Origin: Capnocytophaga gingivalis ATCC 33624
Lineage (GTDB): Bacteria > Bacteroidota > Bacteroidia > Flavobacteriales > Flavobacteriaceae
NCBI RefSeq assembly: GCF_000174755.1
Contig: NZ_ACLQ01000016.1
Coordinates: 62,001-126,000, forward strand
Length of the DNA stretch: 64,000 nucleotides
Reading direction: 5' to 3'
The notes under the pieces are model-generated. The model had not been told where the DNA came from. It saw nothing but the letters and a program-made list of their open reading frames with translations, and did not search any database. Each line of letters opens with the position of its first letter. The first letter of the stretch is position 1. The translations under genes were made by a program, and so were the position numbers. This document shows positions 49,928 to 58,642 of the stretch, piece by piece.

Positions 49928-50659
49928 TTAGGCTTTTTGCTCGTTCCAGTAATAACTATCCGGATAGATACGCTGACCAAAAATTGCGGTTCCCACCCTT
50001 ACGATGGTAGCTCCTTCGGCAATGGCAACTTCCAAGTCGCCGCTCATACCCATGGAGAGTTCGTGGGGTTGTACATCGGGAAGGTTCAGGGCAAAGATCT
50101 GTTGTTGGATGCTCTTGAGCAGCTGGAAGCACTTGCGCACCTTGTCCTCTTCCGCACTGAAAAGACCAATAGTCATCAGCCCACGGATATGGAGAGTAGG
50201 CAGCTGTGCCACCTGCTGAGTAAGTGCTAAGGCCTCCTCAGGAGCCACGCCGAACTTGCTCTCTTCGCCAGAGGTATTCACCTGAATAAAGACATCCATC
50301 TCTCTTCCTGCCTGAGAGAGCTTTTGGTGGAGCTTCTCGGCTAAGTCGTAGCGGTCCAGAGACTCGACACAGCTAACGTCATACTTGAGGATATCCTTGA
50401 TCTTATTGGTCTGTAGGTGTCCTATGAAGTGGTTGGTATGTGGGGTTGCCTTGAGCGCCTCATATTTTTCTTTGAGTTCCTGCACCTTATTTTCCGCAAT
50501 AAGAGTATAGCCGGCAGCAAGCGCCTGCTGGATGCGCTCAGGAGTAACGGTCTTGGTAGCCAGTAGGAGCTTGACCTCCTTAGGGTCGCGGCCAACAGCC
50601 TGACAGGCCTTATCGATACGTGCTTGTACGTGCTGAAGGTTGTGTATGATAGTGTCCAT
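49928..50659 (-). CDS. yggS: YggS family pyridoxal phosphate homeostasis protein
   Basis: 243-residue PLPBP/YggS single-domain alanine-racemase-like barrel that carries pyridoxal phosphate without known catalysis. Landmarks: PLP lysine in KLLLATKTVTPERIQQAL, ENKVQELKEKYEAL, HFIGHLQTNKIK, IQVNTSGEESKFG, LRGLMTIG-type segment IRGLMTIGL and SMGMSGDLEVAIAEGATIVR, ending VRVGTAIFG. Upstream of priA on the same strand. Confidence 0.96.
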   Translation of the reverse strand: MDTIIHNLQHVQARIDKACQAVGRDPKEVKLLLATKTVTPERIQQALAAGYTLIAENKVQELKEKYEALKATPHTNHFIGHLQTNKIKDILKYDVSCVESLDRYDLAEKLHQKLSQAGREMDVFIQVNTSGEESKFGVAPEEALALTQQVAQLPTLHIRGLMTIGLFSAEEDKVRKCFQLLKSIQQQIFALNLPDVQPHELSMGMSGDLEVAIAEGATIVRVGTAIFGQRIYPDSYYWNEQKA

Positions 50660-50902
50660 TTTTTAAGGGGTTTTAGGGATTTTTAGGGATGCAGGAGGTA
50701 AGGGGTTTAGTCCATAAGTTCTGAAAGCTAATAAGTAACTATAGGCTATGGAGAGCCCTCTATCCAGAAACCCAAAAAGCAAGGGCAAATATACAATTTT
50801 TAATTGTTAATTGTCAATGGCTAATTGTTAATTATTAAGGAGTATTAATCACTGAACATTAAAAAATATTTTCGTATATTTGCGGTCTAAAATAATGTCA
50901 TT

Positions 50903-51643
50903 ATGGAGACAAATTACAATTCTGGCTACAACAAAGGTAGCTACAATTCTCATTATCAAAAGGATAATGAATTAGTCGTTTACTCTACAGAAAGCGAAAG
51001 AGCGGTGTTCTACCGCAAGACCTATACCCATGTAGCTTTGGCTATTTTGGCGTTTATCCTCGTGGAAACGGCTTTGTTGCACTTGGTTCCTGTGGAGCTT
51101 ATCGAGGCAATGTTTGGCCGAAGATCTATTTGGCTTTTGATCATAGGTGGGTTCTGGTTAGGGTCTGTCATGGCTGCCAAATGGTCTCATTCGCTCAATA
51201 AGAATACCCAGTACTTAGGCTTGGGATTCTATGTGCTTTTGGAGTCGATCATCTTCCTTCCACTGATCTATATGGCGTTGGCTTACGTAGGTACAGAGGT
51301 GCTTTGGCAAGCAGCAATTATCACCCTATCGCTTTTTGCGGGGCTTACTGCGGTAGTTTTCATGACACGTTTGGACTTTTCTTTCCTTAGAAGTGTGCTT
51401 ATCATAGGCGGTTTTCTTTCCTTGGGACTTATCGTAGCCGGCGCCCTCTTTGGGTTTGAGTTAGGCCTTTGGTTTTCTATAGGAATGGTGGTATTGGCTG
51501 CCGGAGGTATTCTCTATGAGACTTATGGTATCAAAAATGAATACACTACCGACCAATATGTAGGTGCCGCCCTACAACTATTCGCCTCTGTCATGCTTCT
51601 ATTCTGGTATGTATTGAGGATTCTCCTTTCAAGAAAGAACTAA
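50903..51643 (+). CDS. Bax inhibitor-1/YccA family membrane protein
   Basis: 246 residues with seven helices and the BI-1 signature: SERAVFYRKTYTHVALAILA at the entry to helix 1, YVLLESIIFLPLIYMAL with the family's ExxxxxP element, AALTLSLF-type segment AAIITLSLFAGLTAVVF, and a C-terminal helix after TDQYVGAALQLFASVMLLF. BI-1 proteins form pH-sensitive calcium leaks. A Gly/Tyr/Ser/Asn-rich cytoplasmic N-terminus precedes. TATATTTG about 23 bp upstream is the likely -7 box. Confidence 0.92.
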   Translation: METNYNSGYNKGSYNSHYQKDNELVVYSTESERAVFYRKTYTHVALAILAFILVETALLHLVPVELIEAMFGRRSIWLLIIGGFWLGSVMAAKWSHSLNKNTQYLGLGFYVLLESIIFLPLIYMALAYVGTEVLWQAAIITLSLFAGLTAVVFMTRLDFSFLRSVLIIGGFLSLGLIVAGALFGFELGLWFSIGMVVLAAGGILYETYGIKNEYTTDQYVGAALQLFASVMLLFWYVLRILLSRKN

Positions 51644-51654
51644 AAATCAGTTGT

Positions 51655-51715
51655 CAGTTGTCAGTGAGCAGTGAGCAGTGAGCATTAATCATTGATCGTT
51701 AATCATTGATCATTG
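51655..51715. repeat. dispersed repeats
   Basis: GTCAGTGAGCAGTGAGCAG then ATTAATCATTGATCGTTAATC in the gap between two convergent genes; the phosphatase gene's last codons lie in the repeat (the tail SSMIND). Confidence 0.7.
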
Positions 51716-52397
51716 ACGACTGCCAATACTCTTTGGTATCTATATCCATAAGGGTCACACGCCCCGTGAAGCCTGCCCCTGTATCAAGGTTCCAGATATG
51801 ATGGCGGCACATAGGTTGGTCTGTACCATAGTTGAGCGTAGGGGTATGCCCTATATAGATTTCCTTATACAAGGTCAGGCGCTTGGGATAATAGGGATCG
51901 GCAGGAGGCAGGTCTTCAGGGGTAGCAAGGGCTAACTCCCAAAGTGTTCTGTCCCAATAGAAATTTTCTGTAAAAAACTCATGTGCCACGCCCCCTCGGT
52001 CGGTAAAGCCTGCATGTAGGAAAAGACGATTTTGCCCATCCAAAAGGTAGTTCCTCAGTGACTGAAGGAAGTCGATATGTGGCTGCTTGTCGTCCTTGGT
52101 ATAGTCCTTATATGCCTCTTCTGTAGCCTTACCCCCATGGGAGCGCCAGAGCTCAGACATGGGTTTGCCCAAGAGGAAATCACAGCACAGGGCATCGTGG
52201 TTTCCTCTAAGGCAAATCACCTGATGAGTTTGCTGTAGGGCAATGAGATAGTCAAGCACTTGGGGGGTATGCTTGCCCCTATCGGCATAGTCCCCTAAGA
52301 AAATCAGTAGGTCATCGGGAGTAACTCGTGCCCGCTCCAAGACCTCAAGCAGTGCTGCATGAGCGCCATGTATGTCACCTATAACGAGTGTTCTCAT
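51699..52397 (-). CDS. serine/threonine-type protein phosphatase / bis(5'-nucleosyl) tetraphosphatase-like metallophosphoesterase
   Basis: 232 residues with PPP-family motifs: GDIHGAHAALLEVL, FLGDYADRGKHTP, CLRGNHDALCCDFLLG, and later His ligands in LFLHAGFTDRGG and IGHTPTLNYG with WNLDTGAGFTGRVTLMDI. These fit ApaH/PrpA-like enzymes acting on phosphoproteins or dinucleotides. The last residues (MIND) are encoded by a dispersed repeat. Confidence 0.88.
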   Translation of the reverse strand: MRTLVIGDIHGAHAALLEVLERARVTPDDLLIFLGDYADRGKHTPQVLDYLIALQQTHQVICLRGNHDALCCDFLLGKPMSELWRSHGGKATEEAYKDYTKDDKQPHIDFLQSLRNYLLDGQNRLFLHAGFTDRGGVAHEFFTENFYWDRTLWELALATPEDLPPADPYYPKRLTLYKEIYIGHTPTLNYGTDQPMCRHHIWNLDTGAGFTGRVTLMDIDTKEYWQSSMIND

Positions 52398-52442
52398 AAG
52401 GTTAGTGATTAGTGGTTAGTGGTTAGTAAATTAATTAACTCA

Positions 52443-53498
52443 TCAGCTCATCGGCTCATCAGCAAATGATATTCCTTTGCTCTTACATAAGTTTCTTACC
52501 TCCTCGGACATAAAAATAGCGGCACCATCAATGACCTTTAGGTTAGGAAACTGAAGGATATCCTCCTCGGTAAGGGATTCAATATCAAACACATCATCCT
52601 CTCCATCCCAGAAGGGGATCAGCTGGGCATAAATCTCATTGCCTCCATCAAAGTACAATTCTGTCACCAAAGGAGCCAAAGAAGCAGGAATCGGTAAGTC
52701 TTGGAACCATTTCTTTACCTCCGGAATGATTTCAAAGTAATACTCCTCGGGGTCTATGTCTCGCTTGGTATAGTTTTCACAGAAATCATATACATCAAAC
52801 TTAGGTTTTAGCACCTCTTGAACATACATCAGCTCCTGTACAACGGCCAATTTGAAATTAAAGCTCTTAAACTGTAAGCATTTTTCCTCTGGCTGCGGAA
52901 CCTTCCATTTGTTGGGATCTTTTTTCTTATCCCCGTTCCCTTTCTTAGGGGTGTAGCTCAGCTCATAATCACGGAAAGGCATTGCTTCCTGTGCTACCCG
53001 CCCCGCTATCGCTTTCTTAGAAAGGTCTTCAAGCGCCTCACTTAGCTTTTCGGTATAGACACAGCTCACATTCCAACTATCTAAGGCTACATCAAGTCCA
53101 AAAGGATCTGCACATCGCTCCTTGGAGATATAGGACAAAGGAGATTTCCCTGCTATGGTAAAGTCCCCCGTAAAAAGTCCCTTAGGGCGCAAAGCGAAGT
53201 AATCAAAGGTGACCCTACGTTGCCAATCCTTATCTTCCGCTACCCTACAGGCAAGCGTGGCTAAGGTTCCGTCCTTTTTCTCAAAGGCATAGATACCTAA
53301 GCTGTCCCATAAGTACATAGCGCTGTAAGGAGAATCCTCATCCGTTATGGGAGTTATCCGAGGTTTGCCTAAGGCTTCTGTAAGGCGAGACACAGAAAAC
53401 TCTAATAGGAGTTCGTTATTGATGAGCAGCCCTGAATCACTGAGATCTATATTGACCTGCTTTTTTATTATTGAGTTAAAAAGATTCTTTATGTTCAT
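52443..53498 (-). CDS. DUF6892/DUF7738-like protein, function unknown
   Basis: 351 residues, no signal peptide. An N-terminal domain (VNIDLSDSGLLINNELLLEF, DSLGIYAFEKKDGTLATL) and a C-terminal domain (FNFKLAVVQELMYVQEVLKP, then FDVYDFCENY and IPASLAPLVTELYFDGGNEI) are joined by a Lys/Pro-rich linker (GNGDKKKDPNKWKVPQPEE). The pair resembles DUF7738 plus DUF6892, recalled as a common combination, possibly of contact-dependent immunity type; uncertain. ATG 53498 is used because a TATCTTTG promoter box (53550-53557) overlaps the longer frame. Confidence 0.6.
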   Translation of the reverse strand: MNIKNLFNSIIKKQVNIDLSDSGLLINNELLLEFSVSRLTEALGKPRITPITDEDSPYSAMYLWDSLGIYAFEKKDGTLATLACRVAEDKDWQRRVTFDYFALRPKGLFTGDFTIAGKSPLSYISKERCADPFGLDVALDSWNVSCVYTEKLSEALEDLSKKAIAGRVAQEAMPFRDYELSYTPKKGNGDKKKDPNKWKVPQPEEKCLQFKSFNFKLAVVQELMYVQEVLKPKFDVYDFCENYTKRDIDPEEYYFEIIPEVKKWFQDLPIPASLAPLVTELYFDGGNEIYAQLIPFWDGEDDVFDIESLTEEDILQFPNLKVIDGAAIFMSEEVRNLCKSKGISFADEPMS

Positions 53499-53549
53499 AG
53501 TTATTCCAATGACCAGTGAGATTGAGCCCTCACTTATTTGAGTATGGGG

Positions 53550-53557
53550 CAAAGATA
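53550..53557 (-). promoter_or_regulatory. -7 box of the DUF6892-like gene
   Basis: TATCTTTG on the minus strand, immediately behind the terminator of the upstream operon. Confidence 0.5.
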
Positions 53558-53560
53558 ATG

Positions 53561-53600
53561 AAAATTCCCCTAACTTCGTAGAGGAGTTAGGGGAATTTTT
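53561..53600 (-). terminator. terminator of the SLOG/GmrSD operon
   Basis: AAAATTCCCCTAACT paired with AGTTAGGGGAATTTT around a 9-nt loop: a perfect 15-bp stem with T run, 36 bp after the DUF262 gene stop. Confidence 0.88.
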
Positions 53601-53635
53601 AGGAAAAAGAGTGTGTAGTACTAAAACTATTATTT

Positions 53636-55342
53636 TTATTGTTTTGAAAGATGGTTTTCAAAAAATGATAGTAATGTGTCTATTACTTCCTCTTCACGTT
53701 TTTCAATGTCTTCTTTTACCCAATCAGGTTTAGGATATTTAGAAAGTATCTGAACTGTAGCTATCATAGACTCGGCATACTTGATTTTTTTCTGAGCAAA
53801 ATATTGATTTCCTGCTTGTATATTAAGCCTTTTCTCAAAAACGGTTTTGTTTCCTAATTTATCTAAATATAGTTCAGCATCTTCTCTTTCCCAACCATTA
53901 TAATTAGTGTTTTGCCACTTTTTAGGAAAAATGTGTTCTATATCAAAAGAGTCTATTAGACTTGTTTGACCTTTATCTAAGTAAGCATAAAGCAATAGAA
54001 GAGCTCTTGTCATTCTTGTTGAAGAACCTATATTTGCTAAACGTTCTTTCAAAAAGTCTTTATTAAAATCAACATTATATTTTAATTTATTTTCAGCATT
54101 TAATGCTATACAAGAGTCAAAAATATCATCACGAATAGCATTTACAGTTGGAGCATATATAAATTTAACAAACAAAAATGCTACAAGTTCTTTTAATATA
54201 CTATTGAATTTTGCATCAAAATTAAGTGCACTTCTATTTTTTATAAAGAATACACTTACAGGGAATTTCCAAAACTCATTAGGATAGTAGTTTAGACATT
54301 GTATATATTTTCGAGTATCTTCTGAAATACTATAAGGGTATGGATCAATTGCTTTATTTGTACCCATATATTTCGCATTTAGATATTTCCAAAAGACAGC
54401 AAGATCTATAATATCTTCTAACAGATTAGGTCTTCTAAGTTTTTTATACTTATCCTCAGCATAGAATTTTCTCAATCCTATTTCTCTTGATTTATCATTT
54501 TTCTCAGCTCTAAGAACATGTGTATAATATTTAAAAATATCATCTATTGTAAAGTTCCCTTCCTCACATATTTTAGTTAATTCTTTCCATTTATCAGTAA
54601 AATCTTTTTTAGCCTCTCCTTCATAAGTTCTGTATAATTGTGCTTTAAATATATCAGAATCTGCAAGAGGCATTCCCCTATCATTTAAAGTAGAAAATAT
54701 AGTAAGAGCGGTGTCTTGTGTATCACATTCTATAGGAAGGACTACACATTGCTCAAGAATAGTAATGCAAAAATCATTCCAATGTAGAGGGTTGTTCTCA
54801 GCATACTTATTACACTGCTCAAGGAAGAATGTATAATTGACAGAATAATTATCCCTATCACTCTTATTAACTTCTCCTAATTTCAAAATTTCATGAAAGG
54901 TTTCATTATCTTCTTCAGTAGCTACCTCAGAATGAATATGAATTTTTGTTTTGTCTTCCACTTGTTGTGATATTCTACTCACTTCCCAAAGGCAGGGTGC
55001 TATTTGATTTTTAAGTCCTAACACATTAGAATCTTCATTCATCATCTCAAGCTTCTTGTAGAAAGCTCTCAATAATAACATAAAAGAGGTTATGCGCTGT
55101 TGCCCATCAATTATTTCAGGATTCTTATCATTATTTGTATAGGAAACAATAGTCCCTAAAAAATAGTCTGAGTGATCTTTTGCTTCTGTTAGGAAAAAGT
55201 GCTCAAGATCTTCCCATAATGTTCTACACTTATCAATATCCCACTTGTAGGGACGTTGATAATCAGGGATAATAAATTTTCTATTTTTCAATTCTGAAAA
55301 AAGCTCCTTTATACTTTTTTTACTTACAATAAGGTCTGCCAT
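53636..55342 (-). CDS. DUF262/DUF1524 protein, GmrSD-type restriction nuclease
   Basis: 568-residue single-chain GmrSD-like protein. N-terminal DUF262 (ParB-like NTPase) motif DGQQRITS begins at residue 79, after IIPDYQRPYKWD; the C-terminal DUF1524 HNH nuclease has FDIEHIFPKKW (His-470) and LGNKTVFEKRLNIQAG with AQKKIKY. GmrSD enzymes cut phage DNA carrying modified bases (type IV restriction). Codon use is distinctly more AT-rich than in flanking genes, which suggests transfer. It follows the SLOG gene by 73 bp on the same strand, behind a divergent WYL regulator. Confidence 0.9.
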   Translation of the reverse strand: MADLIVSKKSIKELFSELKNRKFIIPDYQRPYKWDIDKCRTLWEDLEHFFLTEAKDHSDYFLGTIVSYTNNDKNPEIIDGQQRITSFMLLLRAFYKKLEMMNEDSNVLGLKNQIAPCLWEVSRISQQVEDKTKIHIHSEVATEEDNETFHEILKLGEVNKSDRDNYSVNYTFFLEQCNKYAENNPLHWNDFCITILEQCVVLPIECDTQDTALTIFSTLNDRGMPLADSDIFKAQLYRTYEGEAKKDFTDKWKELTKICEEGNFTIDDIFKYYTHVLRAEKNDKSREIGLRKFYAEDKYKKLRRPNLLEDIIDLAVFWKYLNAKYMGTNKAIDPYPYSISEDTRKYIQCLNYYPNEFWKFPVSVFFIKNRSALNFDAKFNSILKELVAFLFVKFIYAPTVNAIRDDIFDSCIALNAENKLKYNVDFNKDFLKERLANIGSSTRMTRALLLLYAYLDKGQTSLIDSFDIEHIFPKKWQNTNYNGWEREDAELYLDKLGNKTVFEKRLNIQAGNQYFAQKKIKYAESMIATVQILSKYPKPDWVKEDIEKREEEVIDTLLSFFENHLSKQ

Positions 55343-55415
55343 TTTTTTATTTTATTAATTTGCCGACAAAGATACGAAATTATTTTTATATTAACATCCT
55401 TTTACCTTATTTTTT

Positions 55416-55787
55416 TTAATTCTCTTCTATTTTCTCTCTGTAGAATATGATATGTAATTCTTTTTGTAGTTTTTTCGCTTTAGTAATGCTATCTTTGGTA
55501 CCTTTTGATTGTCCGTCCCAAAAGGCAAATACCACATCGGCGTTTTCAATGATTTGAGTGTTACGCACAAGGGTAGCCCCACGTCCGTATTTTTGGTAAT
55601 CAGGCTTGAAAACCAAGAGCGGAATGTCCATCTCAGCAGCAAATTGTGCCGCAAGGGTATCGGCACCTTTAGCACCCCCCGATACAATGTTTTCAGGTAC
55701 TCCATATATAGAAATGTACCTTAAAAGTGTTTCTTTAAATAGGGTATAATCGCTGAAATCGCGTCCCCCAACAATGGCTATATTCAT
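55416..55787 (-). CDS. SLOG-family protein (DUF2493/YspA-like)
   Basis: 123 residues with a Rossmann-like SLOG fold: IAIVGGRDFSDYTLFKETL, the phosphate loop IVSGGAKGADTLAAQFA, and RNTQIIENADVVFAFWDG with GTKDSITKAKKL. SLOG proteins bind or process nucleotide-derived signals (NAD- or ADP-ribose-related) and occur in several anti-phage systems. It is the first gene after the divergent WYL promoter region and upstream of the GmrSD-like nuclease. Confidence 0.88.
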   Translation of the reverse strand: MNIAIVGGRDFSDYTLFKETLLRYISIYGVPENIVSGGAKGADTLAAQFAAEMDIPLLVFKPDYQKYGRGATLVRNTQIIENADVVFAFWDGQSKGTKDSITKAKKLQKELHIIFYREKIEEN

Positions 55788-55802
55788 ATCATTTATTTTT
55801 TA

Positions 55803-55831
55803 TGGCGCAAAGGTCTTTACTTATCGCGCCA
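55803..55831. promoter_or_regulatory. inverted-repeat operator between SLOG and WYL genes
   Basis: TGGCGC and GCGCCA, perfect inverted half-sites 17 bp apart, in the 91-bp divergent gap. The left half-site abuts the minus-strand CAAAGG (the -7 region of the SLOG promoter) and the whole lies 5 bp upstream of the WYL -33 box, a good place for a dimeric repressor. Confidence 0.55.
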
Positions 55832-55835
55832 AAAC

Positions 55836-55866
55836 TTGTCGCTCTGAAAAAAAAGTTTTATCTTTG
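55836..55866 (+). promoter_or_regulatory. promoter of the WYL regulator gene
   Basis: TTG (55836-55838), 20-bp spacer, TATCTTTG (55859-55866), 13 bp before the ATG. Confidence 0.7.
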
Positions 55867-55878
55867 CAAAAAAATTAA

Positions 55879-56826
55879 ATGAGCTTAGTCAATAACTTTC
55901 TCAGGCACCGTTTTCTTATAGAACGCCTACGCACTGCCCCTCATTCGCTTGAGGATTTTGAAGATGATTTAGCCTATAGTGGAGAATATACAGAAGTAAA
56001 GCCTTTTAGCAAACGTACTCTACAGCGGGATATAAAAGATATTAGAGATATCTATCATATTGATATTCAATACAACAAATCCATTAAGAAATATGAAATT
56101 GTGGAGGATAATGACCTCTATGCTCAGAATCTTTTTGAAGCATTCGATGTATTCAGAGCCCTGCAGAACCATGGGAATCTGTCCAAGATCATTGCTTTTG
56201 ACCATCGTCGCCCCAAGGATACCACCTACCCAGCAGGCACCCAACATCTCTCTACTTTATTGCAGGCTATCAAGCAAAAAAAGCAGCTACAATTGCACTA
56301 TTACAAGTTTTGGGGAAGCAAAGAGGTACAAGTACGCACTATAGAACCTTATTTGCTAAAGGAATCCGAACACAGATGGTATGTACTAGCGATGGATGTG
56401 GAGAAAAAAGCGCTTAGAGTGTTTGGTCTTGACCGTATTAGCTCTATTGAGGACAAGGATATTAAGCGTATGTATGCCCCACCTCGGGGGATTGAACGTT
56501 TTTTTGATGATAGTTTTGGGGTATGGGTGGATAACGACCGCACCAAAGCCGAAAAGGTCGTCCTCTCCTTTAGGAGAAACGAAAAAGATTCGTTTTTTAC
56601 GCCGAATCCTGCTGAATACCTAAGAGCCATGCCTTTGCACCGCTCTCAAGTCTTTCTCAAAGATAGCCCTGAGGAGATTATTCTCTCCCTACAGATCAAG
56701 ATCACCCCTGACTTTGTAAAGGAAATCCTTTCCTATGGCTCACATGTGAAAGTTATCTCCCCTGAGCATCTTGCCGAGCGTATTCTACAGGAGATAAAAA
56801 ATACCCTTTTATTGTATGCCAATTGA
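55879..56826 (+). CDS. WYL-domain transcriptional regulator
   Basis: 315 residues: N-terminal winged helix (RHRFLIERLRTAPHSLEDFE, RTLQRDIKDIRDIY), central WYL domain with KKQLQLHYYKFWG, EPYLLKESEHRWYVLAMD and RVFGLDRIS, and a C-terminal WCX-like extension (VVLSFRRNEKDSFF, LSYGSHVKVISPEHL). WYL regulators such as CapW and BrxR sense nucleic-acid-like ligands and repress defence operons. Divergent position over a palindromic operator points to control of the SLOG/GmrSD operon (inference). Confidence 0.9.
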   Translation: MSLVNNFLRHRFLIERLRTAPHSLEDFEDDLAYSGEYTEVKPFSKRTLQRDIKDIRDIYHIDIQYNKSIKKYEIVEDNDLYAQNLFEAFDVFRALQNHGNLSKIIAFDHRRPKDTTYPAGTQHLSTLLQAIKQKKQLQLHYYKFWGSKEVQVRTIEPYLLKESEHRWYVLAMDVEKKALRVFGLDRISSIEDKDIKRMYAPPRGIERFFDDSFGVWVDNDRTKAEKVVLSFRRNEKDSFFTPNPAEYLRAMPLHRSQVFLKDSPEEIILSLQIKITPDFVKEILSYGSHVKVISPEHLAERILQEIKNTLLLYAN

Positions 56827-56910
56827 ATAAAAATTCGTAACTTTGCGTGCCTCTTCTTTTTAAGAGAGGAGGTAAAAATTGTTAAGTATTAACTATCAAT
56901 CTATTTTATA

Positions 56911-58371
56911 ATGAGTACAAGCATTAGAGAATTAGAACCCAAAGAGGTATGGAATCGCTTTGCGGACATCAACGGGGTGCCACGTCCCTCCAAAAAAGAA
57001 CAAAAAATCACTGCCTTCATGGTGGATTTCGGTAAGAAATTAGGTCTAGAGACTACTTCCGATGCTATAGGAAATGTGATTATCCGAAAACCTGCTACCG
57101 CTGGTTTGGAAAACAAAAAAACAATCATTCTGCAGTCACACTTGGATATGGTATGTCAGAAGAACAATGACACTGTATTCGACTTCGATACCCAAGGAAT
57201 AGAAACGTATATAGATGGCGACTGGGTACGTGCCAAAGGTACTACCCTCGGGGCAGACAATGGTCTGGGAGTAGCTGCCATCATGGCCATCCTTGAGAGC
57301 AAGACCATCGCACACCCTGCCATAGAAGCGCTCTTCACTACCGACGAAGAAACAGGTATGACAGGAGCTAAAGAGCTCAGCCCTAAAGCTCTTACAGGAG
57401 AGATCCTCCTAAACCTAGATACAGAAGAAGATGACGAGATAATCATAGGCTGTGCTGGTGCAGTGGACGTTTCCGCTTACCACGACTATACAGAGGAAGC
57501 GACCCCTAGTGGGGTAGTAGCTTACCAGCTTAGCGTAACCGGCCTAATGGGAGGTCACAGTGGACAGAATATCCATATGGGGCGCGGTAACGCTAACAAA
57601 GTTATGAACCGCCTATTACTCGGTCAATATGAAAAATACGGCTTACGCATCAGCCAATTGCATGGTGGAGGTTTGCGAAATGCTATTCCTCGTGAGAGTG
57701 AAGCTCTTGTAGTGGTTCCTGTTGAGCACAAAGCTGCTTTTGAGAAAGAATTTGCAAAAAATGCAGCTCTTATCAAGAAAGAATTGCACCCAGTAGAAGT
57801 GGATCTTTCTATCACCTTCAAGGAAACAACTGCTCCTAGCAAAGTAATGGATGTGAAGTCTCAACTAGCCTTTGTTAGAGCGGTAGCTACGGCTCACTCT
57901 GGTGTATATGCTATGAGCCGCAGCGTAGAGGGCTTGGTAGAGGCCAGCAACAACATCGCTAATGTAAAAGTAGAAAATGGCAAAATAGCTATCTTGTGTA
58001 TGACTCGTTCTTCTGTGGACAGTAGCAAGCATGATTTGGCTACTAGCTTGCAAGCGGCATTCGAATTGGCTGGATACCGAGTAGAATTCTCCGGATCATA
58101 CCCTGCTTGGGAGCCTAATGCAGATTCTCCTATCTTGCATGTGCTCACAGATATATATGAACGTATGTTCCAAGAGAAACCAAAAGTAGCTGCTATCCAC
58201 GCTGGATTGGAATGTGGTCTTCTAGGGGAGCACTTCTCACATATCGATATGATCAGTTTCGGACCTACCATCCTCGGAGCACACTCTCCTATCGAAAGAG
58301 TATGTATCTCCTCTGTACAGAAATTCTGGAAATATCTGTTGGAAATCCTAAAAAATACTCCTAACAAATAA
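56911..58371 (+). CDS. pepD: cytosolic beta-Ala-His/non-specific dipeptidase PepD
   Basis: 486-residue M20-family aminoacyl-histidine dipeptidase. Zinc ligands and catalytic residues lie in ILQSHLDMVCQK, TLGADNGLGVAA, FTTDEETGMTGA, LNLDTEEDDEI and the C-terminal GPTILGAHSPIERV. The lid domain shows LMGGHSGQNIHMGRGNA. Cytoplasmic, no signal peptide. ATG 56911 gives MSTSIRELEPKEVWNRF, the standard start. Confidence 0.95.
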   Translation: MSTSIRELEPKEVWNRFADINGVPRPSKKEQKITAFMVDFGKKLGLETTSDAIGNVIIRKPATAGLENKKTIILQSHLDMVCQKNNDTVFDFDTQGIETYIDGDWVRAKGTTLGADNGLGVAAIMAILESKTIAHPAIEALFTTDEETGMTGAKELSPKALTGEILLNLDTEEDDEIIIGCAGAVDVSAYHDYTEEATPSGVVAYQLSVTGLMGGHSGQNIHMGRGNANKVMNRLLLGQYEKYGLRISQLHGGGLRNAIPRESEALVVVPVEHKAAFEKEFAKNAALIKKELHPVEVDLSITFKETTAPSKVMDVKSQLAFVRAVATAHSGVYAMSRSVEGLVEASNNIANVKVENGKIAILCMTRSSVDSSKHDLATSLQAAFELAGYRVEFSGSYPAWEPNADSPILHVLTDIYERMFQEKPKVAAIHAGLECGLLGEHFSHIDMISFGPTILGAHSPIERVCISSVQKFWKYLLEILKNTPNK

Positions 58372-58620
58372 TCAATAATCAATGATTAATGGTTAATGAT
58401 TAACGATTAATGGTTAATGGATTCAGACGTAATAAGTTGCGTCTCTACTCTGACGCTGGCTAAGACAACCCCTTGATTAGCGTAGTTTTCTGTAGAGACG
58501 CAATTTATTGCGTTTTATTATTGCACCCTATTAATTAGGAAAATATTGATCATTAATCATTGAAAATTGATCATTAACAATTGCCGATTAACAATTAACA
58601 ATTAATCATTGACAATTACA
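58372..58620. repeat. repeat-filled gap with REP-like palindromes
   Basis: ATGATTAATGGTTAATG words, then GACGTAATAAGTTGCGTCTC (58426-58446) and GTAGAGACGCAATTTATTGCG (58494-58514), related to 14.99-15.02 kb. Then follow ATTGATCATTAATC and ACAATTAATCATTGACAATT words, the last of which supplies the -33 TTG of bamD. Confidence 0.75.
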
Positions 58621-58638
58621 AAAAAATGCGTATCTTTG
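58609..58638 (+). promoter_or_regulatory. bamD operon promoter
   Basis: TTG (58609-58611), 19-bp spacer, TATCTTTG (58631-58638), 4 bp before the ATG at 58643. The short distance implies a very short leader or use of the second ATG at 58649. Confidence 0.65.
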
Positions 58639-58642
58639 CCCA

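Noticed and set aside
58372-58620. Replication origin in the repeat-filled gap
   Set aside because: No DnaA-box cluster and no dnaA or other origin genes; the same words occur at many gene borders.
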